NCBI GenBank assembly: GCA_025357945.1
Contig: JANYLJ010000003.1
Coordinates: 50,014-114,013 of the forward strand
Direction: 5' to 3'
Length of the DNA stretch: 64,000 bases
Source: Gemmatimonadota bacterium
Lineage (GTDB): Bacteria > Gemmatimonadota > Gemmatimonadetes > Gemmatimonadales > GWC2-71-9
Shown here: positions 9,233-18,734 of the stretch, piece by piece
How positions within the stretch are numbered: position 1 is the stretch's first letter
Layout: the number at the start of each line of letters is the position of its first letter
Made by a program: the position numbers and the translations under genes
The notes under the pieces: generated by a model
The model's database searches: none
The model's input: the letters and a program-made list of their open reading frames with translations, nothing else
What the model was told of the DNA's origin: nothing

Positions 9233-9691
9233 TTGAGCTACATCGACACCCATCTGCTCGCCGGTGAAGTCGTCCGGTACCGCACCCGACTGCACTGGAA
9301 AATCTTCGTCGTCCCGGTGCTGGTCGCGCTGGTGATGGTGGCGTTGGCGCTCTGGGCGATCTCGGCCGAGCGCCGGGTCCTGGCAATCCCGCCGATCGCG
9401 ATCGCCCTGATCCTGCTCGGGGCAGGCTGGGTTCGCCGGCGCAGCTCGGAGTTCGCGGTCACCAACAAGCGGGTGATCATCAAGCTCGGCGTGCTGACGA
9501 CGCGATCGATGGAACTGCTGCTCCCCAAAATCGAAGGGATCGCGGTGACCCAGAGTCTCTGGGGTCGCCTGTTCGGCTTCGGCGAGATCGTCGTCACCGG
9601 CAGCGGCGGGACCCAGGAACCGTTCGACGGCATCCAGTCACCGTTGGACTTTCGCCAGGCGGTGCAGGCAGCCACGGATGGCGGGCAATAG
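9233..9691 (+). CDS. PH domain-containing membrane protein (YdbS/bPH2-like)
   Basis: A 152-residue protein starting with TTG at 9233, preceded by an AGGAG. Two membrane helices (about residues 25-43 and 50-65) precede a bacterial pleckstrin-homology domain with the signature FAVTNKRVIIKLGVLTTRS and GEIVVTGSGG. These proteins are inner-membrane anchored; the role of the domain in bacteria is poorly defined. It follows the MarR gene by 21 bases and is probably in its operon. Confidence 0.85.
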   Translation: MSYIDTHLLAGEVVRYRTRLHWKIFVVPVLVALVMVALALWAISAERRVLAIPPIAIALILLGAGWVRRRSSEFAVTNKRVIIKLGVLTTRSMELLLPKIEGIAVTQSLWGRLFGFGEIVVTGSGGTQEPFDGIQSPLDFRQAVQAATDGGQ

Positions 9692-9830
9692 GGAGAGAAG
9701 AGAGACGAGAGACGAGAGACGAGAGAAGCGAGCGGGAGGTCGTCATCCCGAGCGCAGCGAGGGATCGGCCCGTAACGCAGCGATCCTCCGCCCCTTCCCC
9801 CTCTCTTCTCTCTTCTCTCCCCTCTGTTTT
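9690..9830. repeat. GA/TC inverted repeat copy 1 with REP-like core
   Basis: The left arm (about 9692-9728) holds repeated GAGACGA units; the right arm (about 9800-9824) is CT-rich (CTCTCTTCTCTC) and is followed by TTTT. The loop holds GTCATCCCGAGCGCAGCG (from 9741), related to the end of the palindrome at 3846. It fills the gap between the PH-domain gene and the next gene and could fold as a terminator-like hairpin. Confidence 0.75.
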
Positions 9831-9874
9831 GGTCGTAACTTTCCGTCACATCCATCAACTCGAGGCGGAGCTCC

Positions 9875-11425
9875 ATGTCTGCTCGTAAGGTGACCCGGCG
9901 CGACTTCGTCGCCGGCACGGCAAGCGCGGCGATGAGCGCGATGATCGTTCCCCGGCACGTCCTCGGCCGCGGCTTCAAGGCGCCGAGCGACACACTCAAC
10001 GTCGCGATCGTGGGCGCCGGCGGCAAAGGGTTGGACAACGCCGAGGCGCTCGGTGGCGAGAACATCGTCGCGCTGTGCGATGTGGACTTCGGTTACGTCG
10101 ATCGACAGCTCGCCAGTCGGCTCCGCATCGCCAATGGCCGGGAACCGGGCGCGAGCGCGCTCAGGTTGCGGGACCAGTTCACCGCGGCCAAGCGCTATGC
10201 CGACTTTCGTGAGATGCTCGACCAGCAGAAGGACATCGACGGCCTGGTAATCGCCACGCCGGATCACGCCCACGCGATCATCGCGAAGTCCGCGATGCAA
10301 CTCAAGAAGCACGTCTACGTCCAGAAACCGCTGACGCACTCCGTGCACGAGGCGCGCGTACTTCGCGATCTCGCCAAGAGCAGTGGCGTCGCGACGCAGA
10401 TGGGAAACCAGGGCCACTCCAGCAACGAAGCGCGCCTGATCAACGAGTGGGTCCAGGCAGGACTGATCGGGCCGGTGCGCGAGGTGCAGGTCTGGACGAA
10501 TCGTCCGACCGGCTGGTGGCCGCAGGGTGTTCCTCGGCCGGCCCGGCTGGTTCCGCCGCTGCCCGCGACGGCGGCGAAGCCCGAGGTCGTGTATGCGCCC
10601 GGGAGCCCCAAGCTGCAGGCTGGCGCGCCGGAATGGAACCAGGGCATGATCAACAGCCTGATCGCCGACGGCCTGTGGAACAACAACTACTCGCCGCCGG
10701 CTTCATTGAACTGGGAGTTGTTCACGGCACCGTGCGCGCACGACGTGGCGTACCACCCGATTTATCATCCGTTCAACTGGCGTGGCTGGCTCGATTTCGG
10801 TGTCGGTGCGATCGGCGACATGGGAGCGCACCTGATCGACCACCCGTATTGGGCCCTCGGGCTCGGTGCACCCACGAGCATTGAAGCGACCTCGACGGCG
10901 TGGGGCGGTGGCGCACGCAATCCGGCGACCTACCCGATGGCGACCACGGTACACTACGAATTCGCGGCGCGCGGCAACGAGCCGCCAGTGCGCCTCAGCT
11001 GGTTCGACGGCGGGCTCTATCCGCCGCGTCCGGCCGCACTTCCCGACGACGTCGTGCTGAAGAGCGAGGGCGGCGTGTTCTTTATCGGCGACAAGGGCGT
11101 CCTGCTGCACGAGACGTACGGCCAGAACCCGCAACTGTACCCGCGCGACCTGATGCAGAAAACGGCCGCCGTGGCACAGACCTATCCGCGCGTGACGGTG
11201 ACGCACGAAATGAACTGGGCTCAGGCGTGCAAGGGCCAGGGGAAGGCCACCTGCCCGTTCGAGTACGCCGCCGGCCTCACCGAGACGATGCTGCTCGGCA
11301 TCGTCGCGTTGCGGGCCGGGCAGGGGAAGAAGATCCGCTATGACGCGACGAACATGTCGGTCACCAACGTGCCGGATGCCAATCAATACCTCAAGCCGGG
11401 CTATCGAGCCGGCTGGGAAATCTGA
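9875..11425 (+). CDS. Tat-exported Gfo/Idh/MocA family oxidoreductase
   Basis: A 516-residue NAD(P)-dependent sugar or inositol dehydrogenase-like protein. The N-terminus has a twin-arginine signal, [15 protein letters not shown] (residues 8-22). The Rossmann motif [10 protein letters not shown] follows near residue 43; the catalytic Lys region appears as [15 protein letters not shown]. The C-terminal half contains [13 protein letters not shown], typical of the secreted subgroup found in environmental bacteria that degrade carbohydrates. Substrate cannot be assigned. The next gene starts directly after its stop codon. Confidence 0.9.
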   Translation: MSARKVTRRDFVAGTASAAMSAMIVPRHVLGRGFKAPSDTLNVAIVGAGGKGLDNAEALGGENIVALCDVDFGYVDRQLASRLRIANGREPGASALRLRDQFTAAKRYADFREMLDQQKDIDGLVIATPDHAHAIIAKSAMQLKKHVYVQKPLTHSVHEARVLRDLAKSSGVATQMGNQGHSSNEARLINEWVQAGLIGPVREVQVWTNRPTGWWPQGVPRPARLVPPLPATAAKPEVVYAPGSPKLQAGAPEWNQGMINSLIADGLWNNNYSPPASLNWELFTAPCAHDVAYHPIYHPFNWRGWLDFGVGAIGDMGAHLIDHPYWALGLGAPTSIEATSTAWGGGARNPATYPMATTVHYEFAARGNEPPVRLSWFDGGLYPPRPAALPDDVVLKSEGGVFFIGDKGVLLHETYGQNPQLYPRDLMQKTAAVAQTYPRVTVTHEMNWAQACKGQGKATCPFEYAAGLTETMLLGIVALRAGQGKKIRYDATNMSVTNVPDANQYLKPGYRAGWEI

Positions 11426-11983
11426 ATGCACCTGCGACGCCCCGGCGCCGGCCTGACGGCGCTGGTGGTCATGTTTACCGCCCCACCGCTTGCCGCACAA
11501 TCGAACACGACCTGGCTGGTCGGTGCCGGACTCTCGCTGCCGGCCGGCGTGTTCAACGCGTACGCCAATAACGGCTCGGATATCACCGCAGGTTGGGAGC
11601 ATCGGTTCGGCAAGCATCCGTTCGCGGTACGCCTCGATTTGTCGTACGCGACGAACACCGATACGACCGGGATCGGGTTCCACGAAACCACGCACCTCAT
11701 CAACGCGATGGCGAACGTGGTCTATCATTTCCAGGGCGCCCGGCCCCGCCTCTACGCACTGCTCGGCGTGGGACATTTCAGTCGCCGTTTTTCCAGCGAC
11801 GACCCGAACGACGCCCCGATCAACGATTCCCGATTGGGGCTCCAGGTTGGCGAGGGGCTGATCTTCCGCTTCAGGTCGGCGGCAATCTTTGTGGAAGGAC
11901 GGTTTGTCACGGGGGTTGGTCCGCAGCCGTTGCGATTCTTCCCTGTCGTCGTCGGTATCCGGTTTGGCGGCGGTACCCAGTAG
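11426..11983 (+). CDS. Small outer-membrane beta-barrel-like protein
   Basis: A 185-residue protein with a signal peptide ending APPLAAQS (about residue 25) and alternating amphipathic beta strands, ending in a strand GIRFGGG. The pattern (VGAGLSLPAGVFN, LYALLGVGHFSRRF, AIFVEGRFVTG) resembles OmpA/opacity-type eight-stranded barrels. ATG follows the previous TGA without a gap, so it is translationally coupled to the oxidoreductase gene. Specific function not recognised. Confidence 0.7.
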   Translation: MHLRRPGAGLTALVVMFTAPPLAAQSNTTWLVGAGLSLPAGVFNAYANNGSDITAGWEHRFGKHPFAVRLDLSYATNTDTTGIGFHETTHLINAMANVVYHFQGARPRLYALLGVGHFSRRFSSDDPNDAPINDSRLGLQVGEGLIFRFRSAAIFVEGRFVTGVGPQPLRFFPVVVGIRFGGGTQ

Positions 11984-12089
11984 CGCCTGCGCCACACTGG
12001 CGGTTCGACCCCGGTGAGGCGATCTTGCTGCGCCGAAGTCTGGCAACCCCCGTTGTCATGTTCGATCGCCACGTTCTGGGAGCGCCCGG

Positions 12090-13223
12090 GTGAGGCTGTA
12101 CCGGCAGTTGTACTTGTATTTCCCGGCGGCCGTATTGACTGCCGCATGCGGCGGCGACGTGCCGCTGGCACAGGCTACGCCGGAGATCGAAGCCTCGTTC
12201 GTCGAAACATCGAACTCGCCGATCCCGCTCACGGCGCTGGTCCAGCTCAACGTGCCGACGTACGAAGGGTCGGGCCAGGCGGTCCATCCCGACGTGGTGC
12301 GATTCCCCACGGCGTGGCAGGGGTGGGAATACTGGATGGCCATGACGCCGTTCCCGAGAGGGAATGAGGCGTTCGAAAATCCGTCGATCCTGGTCAGCCA
12401 CGATGGGCTGCGCTGGCAGGTGCCTGCAGGACTCGTCAACCCGCTCGCCAAGACGCCGGGCAAGCGTGGCTACAATTCCGATCCGGACATGAGCTACGAT
12501 GCGGCCGGCAAGCGATTGCTGCTGCTGTATCGCGAAGTCAGCGCGACCCACAACCTGATCCGGTCCACCGCGTCGACCGACGGTGTTCACTGGAGCAAGC
12601 CCGTCCTCGTCTTTCGGCGGCCTAATCACGGCATGGTGTCTCCCACGGTGACGTTCGCCGCAGCCGGAACACCGATCCTCTGGTACGTAGATGCGGGTCC
12701 GAAGAACTGCTCCGAACGCACCACTCACGTGATGATGCAGCGCGGGAGCGCTGTTGGTGCACTGCTACCCACGGCTCCGGAACGGGGTTGGACCGTTCCC
12801 CAAATGACCCTGACCCAACCGGGTATGAACATCTGGCACATTGATGCCATGTGGGTGCCCGAACGCAACGAATACTGGGCGGTGTACATCGCCTACCCGA
12901 TTCATCGTTGTGCGGGGCAGGACCTCTTCTTCGCACGCAGCCGCGATGGCGTGAACTGGACGACGTACAGCATTCCCTTCCTTCGCCGGGGTGAGGCGAC
13001 GTGGACCACGGGGACGCTGTATCGCGCGTCGGTGACCTATGATGCGTCGCGTGACGTGATTCAGTTCTTCCTGTCCGGATCGGCTGCCAACAAGTCCTGG
13101 CACCTGGGCTACGTTGATTACCAGCTCGGCTCGTTCCTCGCCTCGCTCGAGCATGGCGATCCGGTGACGATTCCCGCGGCGCCGTCCCGGGCGCCGACCA
13201 CGGGACCGATCAGCGAGCCCTGA
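12090..13223 (+). CDS. Beta-propeller lipoprotein, GH43/sialidase-like fold
   Basis: A 377-residue protein from a GTG start; the lipobox LTAAC places Cys at residue 20. The body carries repeated propeller blades with Asp-box-like phrases: ILVSHDGLRWQVP, ASTDGVHWSKPVLVF, ARSRDGVNWTTY. This spacing is typical of five-bladed propellers of glycoside hydrolases and sialidase-like proteins. No catalytic triad could be assigned. It is followed at 24 bases by a GT87-like glycosyltransferase, hinting at a role in surface polysaccharide. Confidence 0.65.
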   Translation: MRLYRQLYLYFPAAVLTAACGGDVPLAQATPEIEASFVETSNSPIPLTALVQLNVPTYEGSGQAVHPDVVRFPTAWQGWEYWMAMTPFPRGNEAFENPSILVSHDGLRWQVPAGLVNPLAKTPGKRGYNSDPDMSYDAAGKRLLLLYREVSATHNLIRSTASTDGVHWSKPVLVFRRPNHGMVSPTVTFAAAGTPILWYVDAGPKNCSERTTHVMMQRGSAVGALLPTAPERGWTVPQMTLTQPGMNIWHIDAMWVPERNEYWAVYIAYPIHRCAGQDLFFARSRDGVNWTTYSIPFLRRGEATWTTGTLYRASVTYDASRDVIQFFLSGSAANKSWHLGYVDYQLGSFLASLEHGDPVTIPAAPSRAPTTGPISEP

Positions 13224-13247
13224 TCTGGCCGGTCCCGGCGGTCACTC

Positions 13248-14489
13248 GTGAAGTTGCCACGTTCTACGCGAATATTCCTCTTCTTCGCCGCTCTGATCGT
13301 CATCGGACTGACGGCGTCGTACGCTCACCGGGCGGGGGATTTCGCCGGGTACCTGATCGTCGGCGACCTGGGACTCGCCGGTCGCGACATCTATCGCGAC
13401 GCGCCGCCGGGCCTCAACAACTGGCCGCCGTTCTTCGGCCTGGTGTGTGTTCCCCTCGCATTGATCGCGCGTCTTTCGCCCATCGGCAGCCGTGTCGTGT
13501 GGCTGGTGCTCAATTGGGTCGCGCTGGTGTACGCCCTCGCCGCGTCCATTCGCCTGGTGTACGATCGGCGCCTGACGCTTGCCGGCGTGTCTCGCGAGAG
13601 CGATGCCGGAATCGACATCGCCAGCGGCGCGGCGCTGCTGCCGTTGCTGCTCTCCGTGCGCTGGAGCCTCAGCAATTTCGAGCACCTGCAGGTCAACATC
13701 ATCATCCTCGCGCTGGTGCTCGCCGGGCTGGTCTGCCATCGTGCGGGCCGTGACGTGCGCGCCGGGTTGCTGATCGGCGCAGCCGCCGCCCTCAAGGTCA
13801 TGCCAGTCGTCTTCGTTCCGTATTTTGTCTGGCGCCGGCAATGGCGTCCGGCGTTCTTCACGACAATCGCGGCGGTCGGATGGTCGCTGCTTCCACTCGT
13901 GTTCTACGGGCCGAAAGGGTTCGCCGATCAGTTCAGCCACTGGCTCGATTTCTTCCGGCGGGGTCAGGGGGTCGGCGCGATGAACGTCTCGGTCCAGGCC
14001 ATGGTCGATCGGATCATCGGGCACGGAATCGTGCCATTCACGGTGCCTGGAATTGACAACATCGCCCCATCCGGGAGCCCGGTTGTACGCTGGGTGATGG
14101 TGGGTGCACTCGCGCTGGTCGCCGCGCTGGCGGGCTGGTGGTTCCGCGGCCGGTACGATCCGCGGAGCCGTTCCGCAGTGGCGGAATGGAGCATTGTCCT
14201 GCTGGTCGCCGTCATCTTCTCGCCGCTGACCTGGAAGTACTATCTCGTCGTGTTGCTCTTGCCGATGACATTGTTCGTCGCCACGTGGCGCGATCCGGGT
14301 GTTGACCCACGGTTCCGCCGCAGGTTGCGGTCGCTCACGTGGCTGAGCTTCGCGGTGGGGATGGCTGCCGCCAATGTGCTCGTTGGTGACTCGCTTGCCC
14401 GCCGCTTGGAAATGAGTTCGTTTCCCACGATGATGTCGCTGATCATCCTCGGCACGTTGTACTGGTACCGCGCGCGGGTGCGGGGGTAG
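13248..14489 (+). CDS. Polytopic GT87/DUF2029-type glycosyltransferase
   Basis: A 413-residue integral membrane protein with about ten hydrophobic helices, starting at GTG 13248. The first loop carries GDLGLAGRDIYRD and NNWPPFFGLV, matching the polyprenyl-phosphate-mannose-dependent alpha-mannosyltransferase family, where an Asp in the first loop is catalytic. It also shows LKVMPVVFVPYFVWRRQW and SPLTWKYYLVVLLLP, characteristic of the family. The donor is likely a lipid-linked sugar and the acceptor a glycolipid or surface polymer (inference). Confidence 0.82.
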   Translation: MKLPRSTRIFLFFAALIVIGLTASYAHRAGDFAGYLIVGDLGLAGRDIYRDAPPGLNNWPPFFGLVCVPLALIARLSPIGSRVVWLVLNWVALVYALAASIRLVYDRRLTLAGVSRESDAGIDIASGAALLPLLLSVRWSLSNFEHLQVNIIILALVLAGLVCHRAGRDVRAGLLIGAAAALKVMPVVFVPYFVWRRQWRPAFFTTIAAVGWSLLPLVFYGPKGFADQFSHWLDFFRRGQGVGAMNVSVQAMVDRIIGHGIVPFTVPGIDNIAPSGSPVVRWVMVGALALVAALAGWWFRGRYDPRSRSAVAEWSIVLLVAVIFSPLTWKYYLVVLLLPMTLFVATWRDPGVDPRFRRRLRSLTWLSFAVGMAAANVLVGDSLARRLEMSSFPTMMSLIILGTLYWYRARVRG

Positions 14490-14553
14490 GAGCGCAACGG
14501 CCCCAAGCCCGGACGTTCAGGATTCCTCGCGTTCACTCGGAGAGGCAAGCAAA

Positions 14554-14585
14554 ACGGCCGGCTCACCGTGAGGTGAGCCGGCCGT
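14554..14585 (-). terminator. Intrinsic terminator of the cold-shock gene
   Basis: ACGGCCGGCTCACC pairs perfectly with GGTGAGCCGGCCGT around a four-base loop: a 14-base-pair stem. Read on the minus strand it is followed by TTTTGCTT. It lies 37 bases beyond the cold-shock stop codon and is the best intrinsic terminator in the window. The same stem may also stop transcripts of the convergent glycosyltransferase gene. Confidence 0.92.
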
Positions 14586-14622
14586 CCGGCGTCGTGGCCC
14601 TGAGGCCGCAACGGGCTTGGCC

Positions 14623-14835
14623 TTAGCGGCCGAGCTTCACGACGTTCTCTGCCGCCGGGCCCTTGGCGCCCTGGACGATGTCGAACTCGACGCGCTCCCC
14701 TTCGGAAAGCGACTTGAAGCCCTGGGCCTGGATGGCCGAGTGGTGAACGAAACAATCCTTTTCACCGTTCTCGGGGGTAATGAAGCCGAAGCCCTTCGCG
14801 TCATTGAACCACTTGACTGTGCCGGTTGTACGCAT
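14623..14835 (-). CDS. cspA: Cold-shock protein (CspA family)
   Basis: A 70-residue single OB-fold protein. [19 protein letters not shown] holds the RNP1 motif KGFGFI (residues 14-19); RNP2 is CFVHHSAI. It binds single-stranded RNA and DNA and acts as an RNA chaperone. AGGAG lies just upstream of the ATG on the minus strand. The gene has its own terminator and a long structured upstream region, as is usual for cold-shock genes with regulatory 5' leaders. Whether it is cold-induced or constitutive cannot be told from sequence. Confidence 0.95.
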   Translation of the reverse strand: MRTTGTVKWFNDAKGFGFITPENGEKDCFVHHSAIQAQGFKSLSEGERVEFDIVQGAKGPAAENVVKLGR

Positions 14836-15152
14836 GCTGTCCTGCTCCTGAAAGATGGTGTAATCGGAGTCCGGTCAGATGCCGTGCGACCGACTACAGT
14901 TTCGCGATCAAACCCTCGCGCCGGGTCGACTTCCGCACTCACGGCGATCTGCCGCTGGCACGCACGATCAGGAAACTCAACAGGGGACCGGCTAAACGCC
15001 GATCCCCTGATAGCGTTCCCCTGAAATCTTTCCATGATGCCGGAATGGCACGTGGTGATCGTAGAATAGGAATAAAACGCCGGTATCGGGATTCCGCAAG
15101 GGGGCGGGGGAACTTCGAGCGAGGAGCCGGGAGCTCCCAGCTATTTTTCGCC
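14836..15152. other. Intergenic region: cspA leader and divergent promoter region
   Basis: This 317-base gap separates divergent genes and holds no convincing ORF. A 12-base-pair stem with one mismatch, CAGGGGACCGGC against GCCGATCCCCTG (14981-15009, loop TAAAC), would lie in the cspA 5' leader. Around 15060-15100 the sequence is AT-richer and probably holds promoters. A GGGAGCTCCC dyad (15129-15138) precedes the downstream gene. No single promoter could be fixed. Confidence 0.5.
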
Positions 15153-16070
15153 ATGCACCTGGACGGCATCCACCACATCTCCTGCATCACCGGCGACGCC
15201 CCCGGCAACCTCGCCTTTTACACCGGTGTGCTGGGGCTTCGGATGGTAGCCAAGACGGTCAATCAGGACGATCCGTACGTCTACCACCTCTTCTACGGTG
15301 ACGAGGAAGGGTCGCCCGGCTTCGACTTGACCTTTTTCGAGTACCCGGGCGCGCTGCGCGGCCGCGCCGGGTCGGGCATGGTCTATCGGATCACGCTCCG
15401 GGTCGGCACGGCCGCCGCGCTGAATTTCTGGCAGAAGCGGCTTGCCGGCCACGATATCACCGCGACCCGGCACGACGACCGCCTTCGTTTCGACGACCCC
15501 GAAGGGCTCGGCCTCGAACTGGTCGTCACCACGTCGAGCGATACCCCGCTGACGGCCCGGCACCCCGACGTCCCGGCAGAGTTCGCCCTGCAGGGGTTCG
15601 CCAGCGTACGCGCATACGGCGGCCGGGTCGCCGCGACGGGCAGGCTCCTGGCAGGGGTGATGGGTGCGACGCCCTTGGGCAACGACGTCTGGCAACTGGC
15701 GGGCAAGGCTCGCCACGGCACCATCGCCTACGCCGTCCCGCCCGACCTGCCCGGGCGGGCCGGCGCCGGCACGGTGCACCACGTCGCCTGGGCGACCGAG
15801 CTCGACGAGCATGAGGCCTGGCTGGAACGACTGCATCGCGGCGGCGTTTCGTCCACCCCGATTGTGGAACGCTATTATTTCCGTTCGATCTACTTCCGGG
15901 AACCGAGCGGTGTTCTCTACGAACTGGCGACCAAGGGTCCCGGGTTCACGGTGGACCTGCCGCTCGAACGCCTGGGGCGCGAGCTCGTCCTGCCACCGAC
16001 GCTCGCAGGGCGGCGCGCCGAGATCCTGACGCACCTGATACCGCTGCCCGACCCGCGCGCGGGGTGGTGA
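15153..16070 (+). CDS. VOC family ring-cleaving dioxygenase-like protein
   Basis: A 305-residue protein with two glyoxalase/VOC modules. The first begins at residue 1: LDGIHHISCITGDAPGNLAF, with metal-ligand His in HHI. The second module contains TVHHVAWA and IYFREPSGVLYELATKGPG, with the C-terminal Glu ligand. It resembles the PcpA/LinE and MhqO group, which opens hydroquinones using Fe(II). ATG 15153 is used because homology starts there; the in-frame extension to 14826 runs over the cspA leader. The next gene, an FMN reductase, starts at its stop codon; such pairs are known in quinone detoxification. Confidence 0.85.
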   Translation: MHLDGIHHISCITGDAPGNLAFYTGVLGLRMVAKTVNQDDPYVYHLFYGDEEGSPGFDLTFFEYPGALRGRAGSGMVYRITLRVGTAAALNFWQKRLAGHDITATRHDDRLRFDDPEGLGLELVVTTSSDTPLTARHPDVPAEFALQGFASVRAYGGRVAATGRLLAGVMGATPLGNDVWQLAGKARHGTIAYAVPPDLPGRAGAGTVHHVAWATELDEHEAWLERLHRGGVSSTPIVERYYFRSIYFREPSGVLYELATKGPGFTVDLPLERLGRELVLPPTLAGRRAEILTHLIPLPDPRAGW

Positions 16071-16649
16071 ATGCCTGAAGTCCTGGAATTGATTGCGCTC
16101 TCCGGTTCACTGCGCGCCGGTTCGTACAACACGGCCCTGCTGCGGGCGCTGCCGGAGCTGGCCCCGGCGACGCTGCGCTTCACGCTGCGCACCATCGCCG
16201 GAATCCCGGTGTACAACGGCGATGACGAAGACGCCCACGGCCTGCCCGACGCCGTCGTCACGTTGCGTACGGCGATTCGTCAGTCCGACGGTCTCGTGAT
16301 CGCCACGCCGGAGTACAACAACGGGGTTCCCGGCCCGCTCAAGAACGCGCTCGACTGGTGCTCGCGGCCGCCCGAACCGCATGGCCTGGACGGCGTTCCC
16401 ACCGCGATTCTCGGCGCGTCGGACGGTGTGATCGGGACGGCGAGATCGCAGCACGCGCTTCGCCAGACGCTTGTCGCGCTCAATGCGCCGACGTTCACGC
16501 TCCCGCAGGTGCTGGTGGGGCGGGCGCAGACAAAGGTGGACGCCGCCGGCAGGCTCATCGACGAATCAACGCGGAGCTTCATGAAGGGCTGGCTGTTGGA
16601 GGTGGAGCGCTGGATGCGCCGATTCCCGAAAAGCGAGCGGTTACCGTGA
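16071..16649 (+). CDS. NADPH-dependent FMN reductase family protein
   Basis: A 192-residue flavodoxin-fold protein. LSGSLRAGSYNTALL binds the FMN phosphate; ATPEYNNGVPGPLKNALDW is the family signature (PF03358). Members reduce quinones, azo dyes, chromate or free FMN using NAD(P)H. It begins immediately after the ring-cleaving dioxygenase stop, and its own TGA overlaps the GTG of the following gene. Coupling with a dioxygenase suggests detoxification of quinones (inference from context). Confidence 0.9.
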   Translation: MPEVLELIALSGSLRAGSYNTALLRALPELAPATLRFTLRTIAGIPVYNGDDEDAHGLPDAVVTLRTAIRQSDGLVIATPEYNNGVPGPLKNALDWCSRPPEPHGLDGVPTAILGASDGVIGTARSQHALRQTLVALNAPTFTLPQVLVGRAQTKVDAAGRLIDESTRSFMKGWLLEVERWMRRFPKSERLP

Positions 16650-17350
16650 ACCAACCCGAAGCATCACATGAGCAGCACTTCAAGGCACCCGAGGCCGTGC
16701 GCGACGTCGTCATCGGCATGTCCGATGGCCTGACGGTTCCGTTCGCGCTCGCCGCCGGGCTCACCGGTGCGATTTCGCAGACCAGGCTGATTATCACCGC
16801 CGGCATGGCCGAAATCGTTGCCGGCGCGATCGCAATGGGTCTCGGCGGTTATCTCGCCGCTCGCAGCGATGCGGAGCATTACCTGGCGGAACTGGCGCGC
16901 GAGTACCGCGAAGTGGCGGTGGTGCCAGACAAGGAAGCGGAGGAAGTCGCCGAGGTGTTTGCGGACTACGGCGTGACGAACGAGGAGAGCGCGGCGGTCG
17001 TCGCGTCCTTTCGCCGGCGTCCCGACGACTGGGTGCGCTTCATGATGCGCTTCGAGCTTGGCCTCGAAGCGCCGCATCCGAACCGGGCGTTGCGCAGCGC
17101 CGTGACGATTGCCGCTGCCTACGTTGTTGGCGGGGCGATTCCGCTGTCGGCGTACTTCGCGACGACCGACGTGGCGACGGCGCTGCACTGGTCCGTCGGA
17201 GTCACGCTGATCGCGCTGGCGATTTTCGGCTGGATCAAGGGCCAGTTCACCGGTGCGTCACGGGTGCGGAGCGCGCTGCAGACGCTGGTCGTGGGTGGTG
17301 TCGCCGCGATGGCCGCGTTTCAGCTCGCGAGGCTCGTGAGCGAGCGATGA
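16646..17350 (+). CDS. VIT1/CCC1 family membrane transporter
   Basis: A 234-residue protein whose GTG start overlaps the preceding TGA (GTGA). AVRDVVIGMSDGLTVPFALA is the family's first helix with conserved Asp. AGMAEIVAGAIAMGLGGYLA is the second helix; the cytosolic stalk (EYREVAVVPDKEAEEVAEVF) corresponds to the metal-binding domain. Two or three further helices close the protein. Characterised relatives export or sequester Fe(II)/Mn(II). It could lower free iron alongside the nearby Fe-dependent dioxygenases (inference). Confidence 0.88.
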   Translation: MNQPEASHEQHFKAPEAVRDVVIGMSDGLTVPFALAAGLTGAISQTRLIITAGMAEIVAGAIAMGLGGYLAARSDAEHYLAELAREYREVAVVPDKEAEEVAEVFADYGVTNEESAAVVASFRRRPDDWVRFMMRFELGLEAPHPNRALRSAVTIAAAYVVGGAIPLSAYFATTDVATALHWSVGVTLIALAIFGWIKGQFTGASRVRSALQTLVVGGVAAMAAFQLARLVSER

Positions 17351-17844
17351 CCGCGATCGATCCGCGGGTCGACATCGGGCACGTGCATCTCAAGGTGGCC
17401 GACCTCGAACGCTCGCTGGCGTTCTGGCACGGCGTGCTCGGCTTCGGCATTCAGCAACGGATGGGGAACAGCGCGGCCTTCATCAGCGCGGGCGACTACC
17501 ACCATCACCTCGGCCTCAACACCTGGGAGAGTGCCGGTGGTTCGCCTCCCGGGCACGGCACCACCGGGCTGTATCACGTCGCTATTCGCTATCCCGATCG
17601 GGCGTCGCTCGGCGACGCGCTGCGTCGGCTGGTGAAGGCGGGGATTCCGCTTGACGGCGCGTCCGACCACGGCGTGAGTGAAGCGCTCTACCTCCGCGAC
17701 CCGGATAACAACGGCGTCGAGCTGTACCGTGATCGCCCCAACGACGAATGGCCGCGCCACGCTGATGGCACGCTGGCGATGACGCTGCATCCGCTCGATG
17801 TGCCGGCGCTGCTCGCCGAAGCGCCCACGGCAGGCCCGAAGTGA
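17347..17844 (+). CDS. VOC family protein, catechol 2,3-dioxygenase (CatE)-like
   Basis: A 165-residue one- to two-module glyoxalase-fold protein. IGHVHLKVADLERSLAFWH gives the first metal His; GDYHHHLGLNTW the second; LRDPDNNGVELYRDRP the Glu ligand. This set is typical of CatE-like ring-opening dioxygenases and related VOC enzymes. It overlaps the upstream transporter gene by ATGA and the next gene by GTGA. The natural substrate is unknown. Confidence 0.85.
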   Translation: MTAIDPRVDIGHVHLKVADLERSLAFWHGVLGFGIQQRMGNSAAFISAGDYHHHLGLNTWESAGGSPPGHGTTGLYHVAIRYPDRASLGDALRRLVKAGIPLDGASDHGVSEALYLRDPDNNGVELYRDRPNDEWPRHADGTLAMTLHPLDVPALLAEAPTAGPK

Positions 17845-18734
17845 AGCGGCGCGCTGGCGCGGCGATGATCGCGATGTTCGGTGTGGTGCCGGTCGCCGCG
17901 CAGCAGAAGGTGCCGCTGGTGCTCAATCACCTGGCAATCGTGATTGATTCTGCGACGTACCACGATGTGAGACACTCGCCGCTGTTTCGCGGGGAGTTCG
18001 CCGCGATGGATACATCGTACTTCACGTCCGCGGAATTCACGGGCACAACGCGGTTGTTCGGGAAGTACAACTACCTCGCGATTGTCAAGCCGGAAGAGTA
18101 CGGTGCCTGGCAGGTGGGCGATATCGGCATCGCGCTGAGCACGGAGGTGGCCGGCGGTCTCGACGTTCTCGCCCGGGATCCGACCCTCGTGCGTATGCGA
18201 CGGCTCGCACCGGAAACTCCCGTGTCGCCAGACCGCGTCGAGCAGGAGTTCGCGCTGCTCTTTGGCGGTGTCCAGACGGTGCGACTCGCGGGGAAGGATG
18301 CCACGTCGGAGCACGCGCGCTTCGAAATCACGCAGTATCCCGACGGACTGATAAAACTGCTTGCGGCGACGGATTCGTTGCCGCCGAGCAACCGTTCCAA
18401 CGCCAGGTTCCTCGCGCACTTCTACGATCCGCGAAAGTTGCTTTCATACGTGAGCGGCGCGACGTTGGCGATTCCGGTCGACGACATCGCGAAGATCGTC
18501 GCGGTGGTCACGCGCGACGGCGTGACCGTCTTCGCCGAAGGCGAGGGTGCCATCATCAAGCTCGATGGCTTTACGTTGCACCTGATTCCGTCCTTTGTCG
18601 GCGCCGGCGTCAGGCAATTGCAGTTCGCGCTGACCCGCACCGCGGTCGGCAACCCGATCTACCGCTTTGGACCAAAGTCGCAGCTCCGGTTTGGTCCGGG
18701 GCCGATTGCGGTCTGGGACTTTACGTCACAATGA
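17841..18734 (+). CDS. Exported DUF5829-like protein
   Basis: A 297-residue secreted protein. The signal peptide ends near GVVPVAAQQ. The mature start, LVLNHLAIVIDSATYHDVRHS, resembles the DUF5829 family of uncharacterised exported proteins whose fold may derive from VOC domains. It has no recognisable catalytic motif. GTG overlaps the previous stop, and its TGA overlaps the msrA ATG, so it is embedded in the coupled seven-gene run. Function unknown. Confidence 0.65.
   Translation: MKRRAGAAMIAMFGVVPVAAQQKVPLVLNHLAIVIDSATYHDVRHSPLFRGEFAAMDTSYFTSAEFTGTTRLFGKYNYLAIVKPEEYGAWQVGDIGIALSTEVAGGLDVLARDPTLVRMRRLAPETPVSPDRVEQEFALLFGGVQTVRLAGKDATSEHARFEITQYPDGLIKLLAATDSLPPSNRSNARFLAHFYDPRKLLSYVSGATLAIPVDDIAKIVAVVTRDGVTVFAEGEGAIIKLDGFTLHLIPSFVGAGVRQLQFALTRTAVGNPIYRFGPKSQLRFGPGPIAVWDFTSQ

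Noticed and set aside
14826..15152. Upstream extension of the VOC dioxygenase gene
   Set aside because: It covers the cspA leader and promoter; VOC homology starts at ATG 15153.
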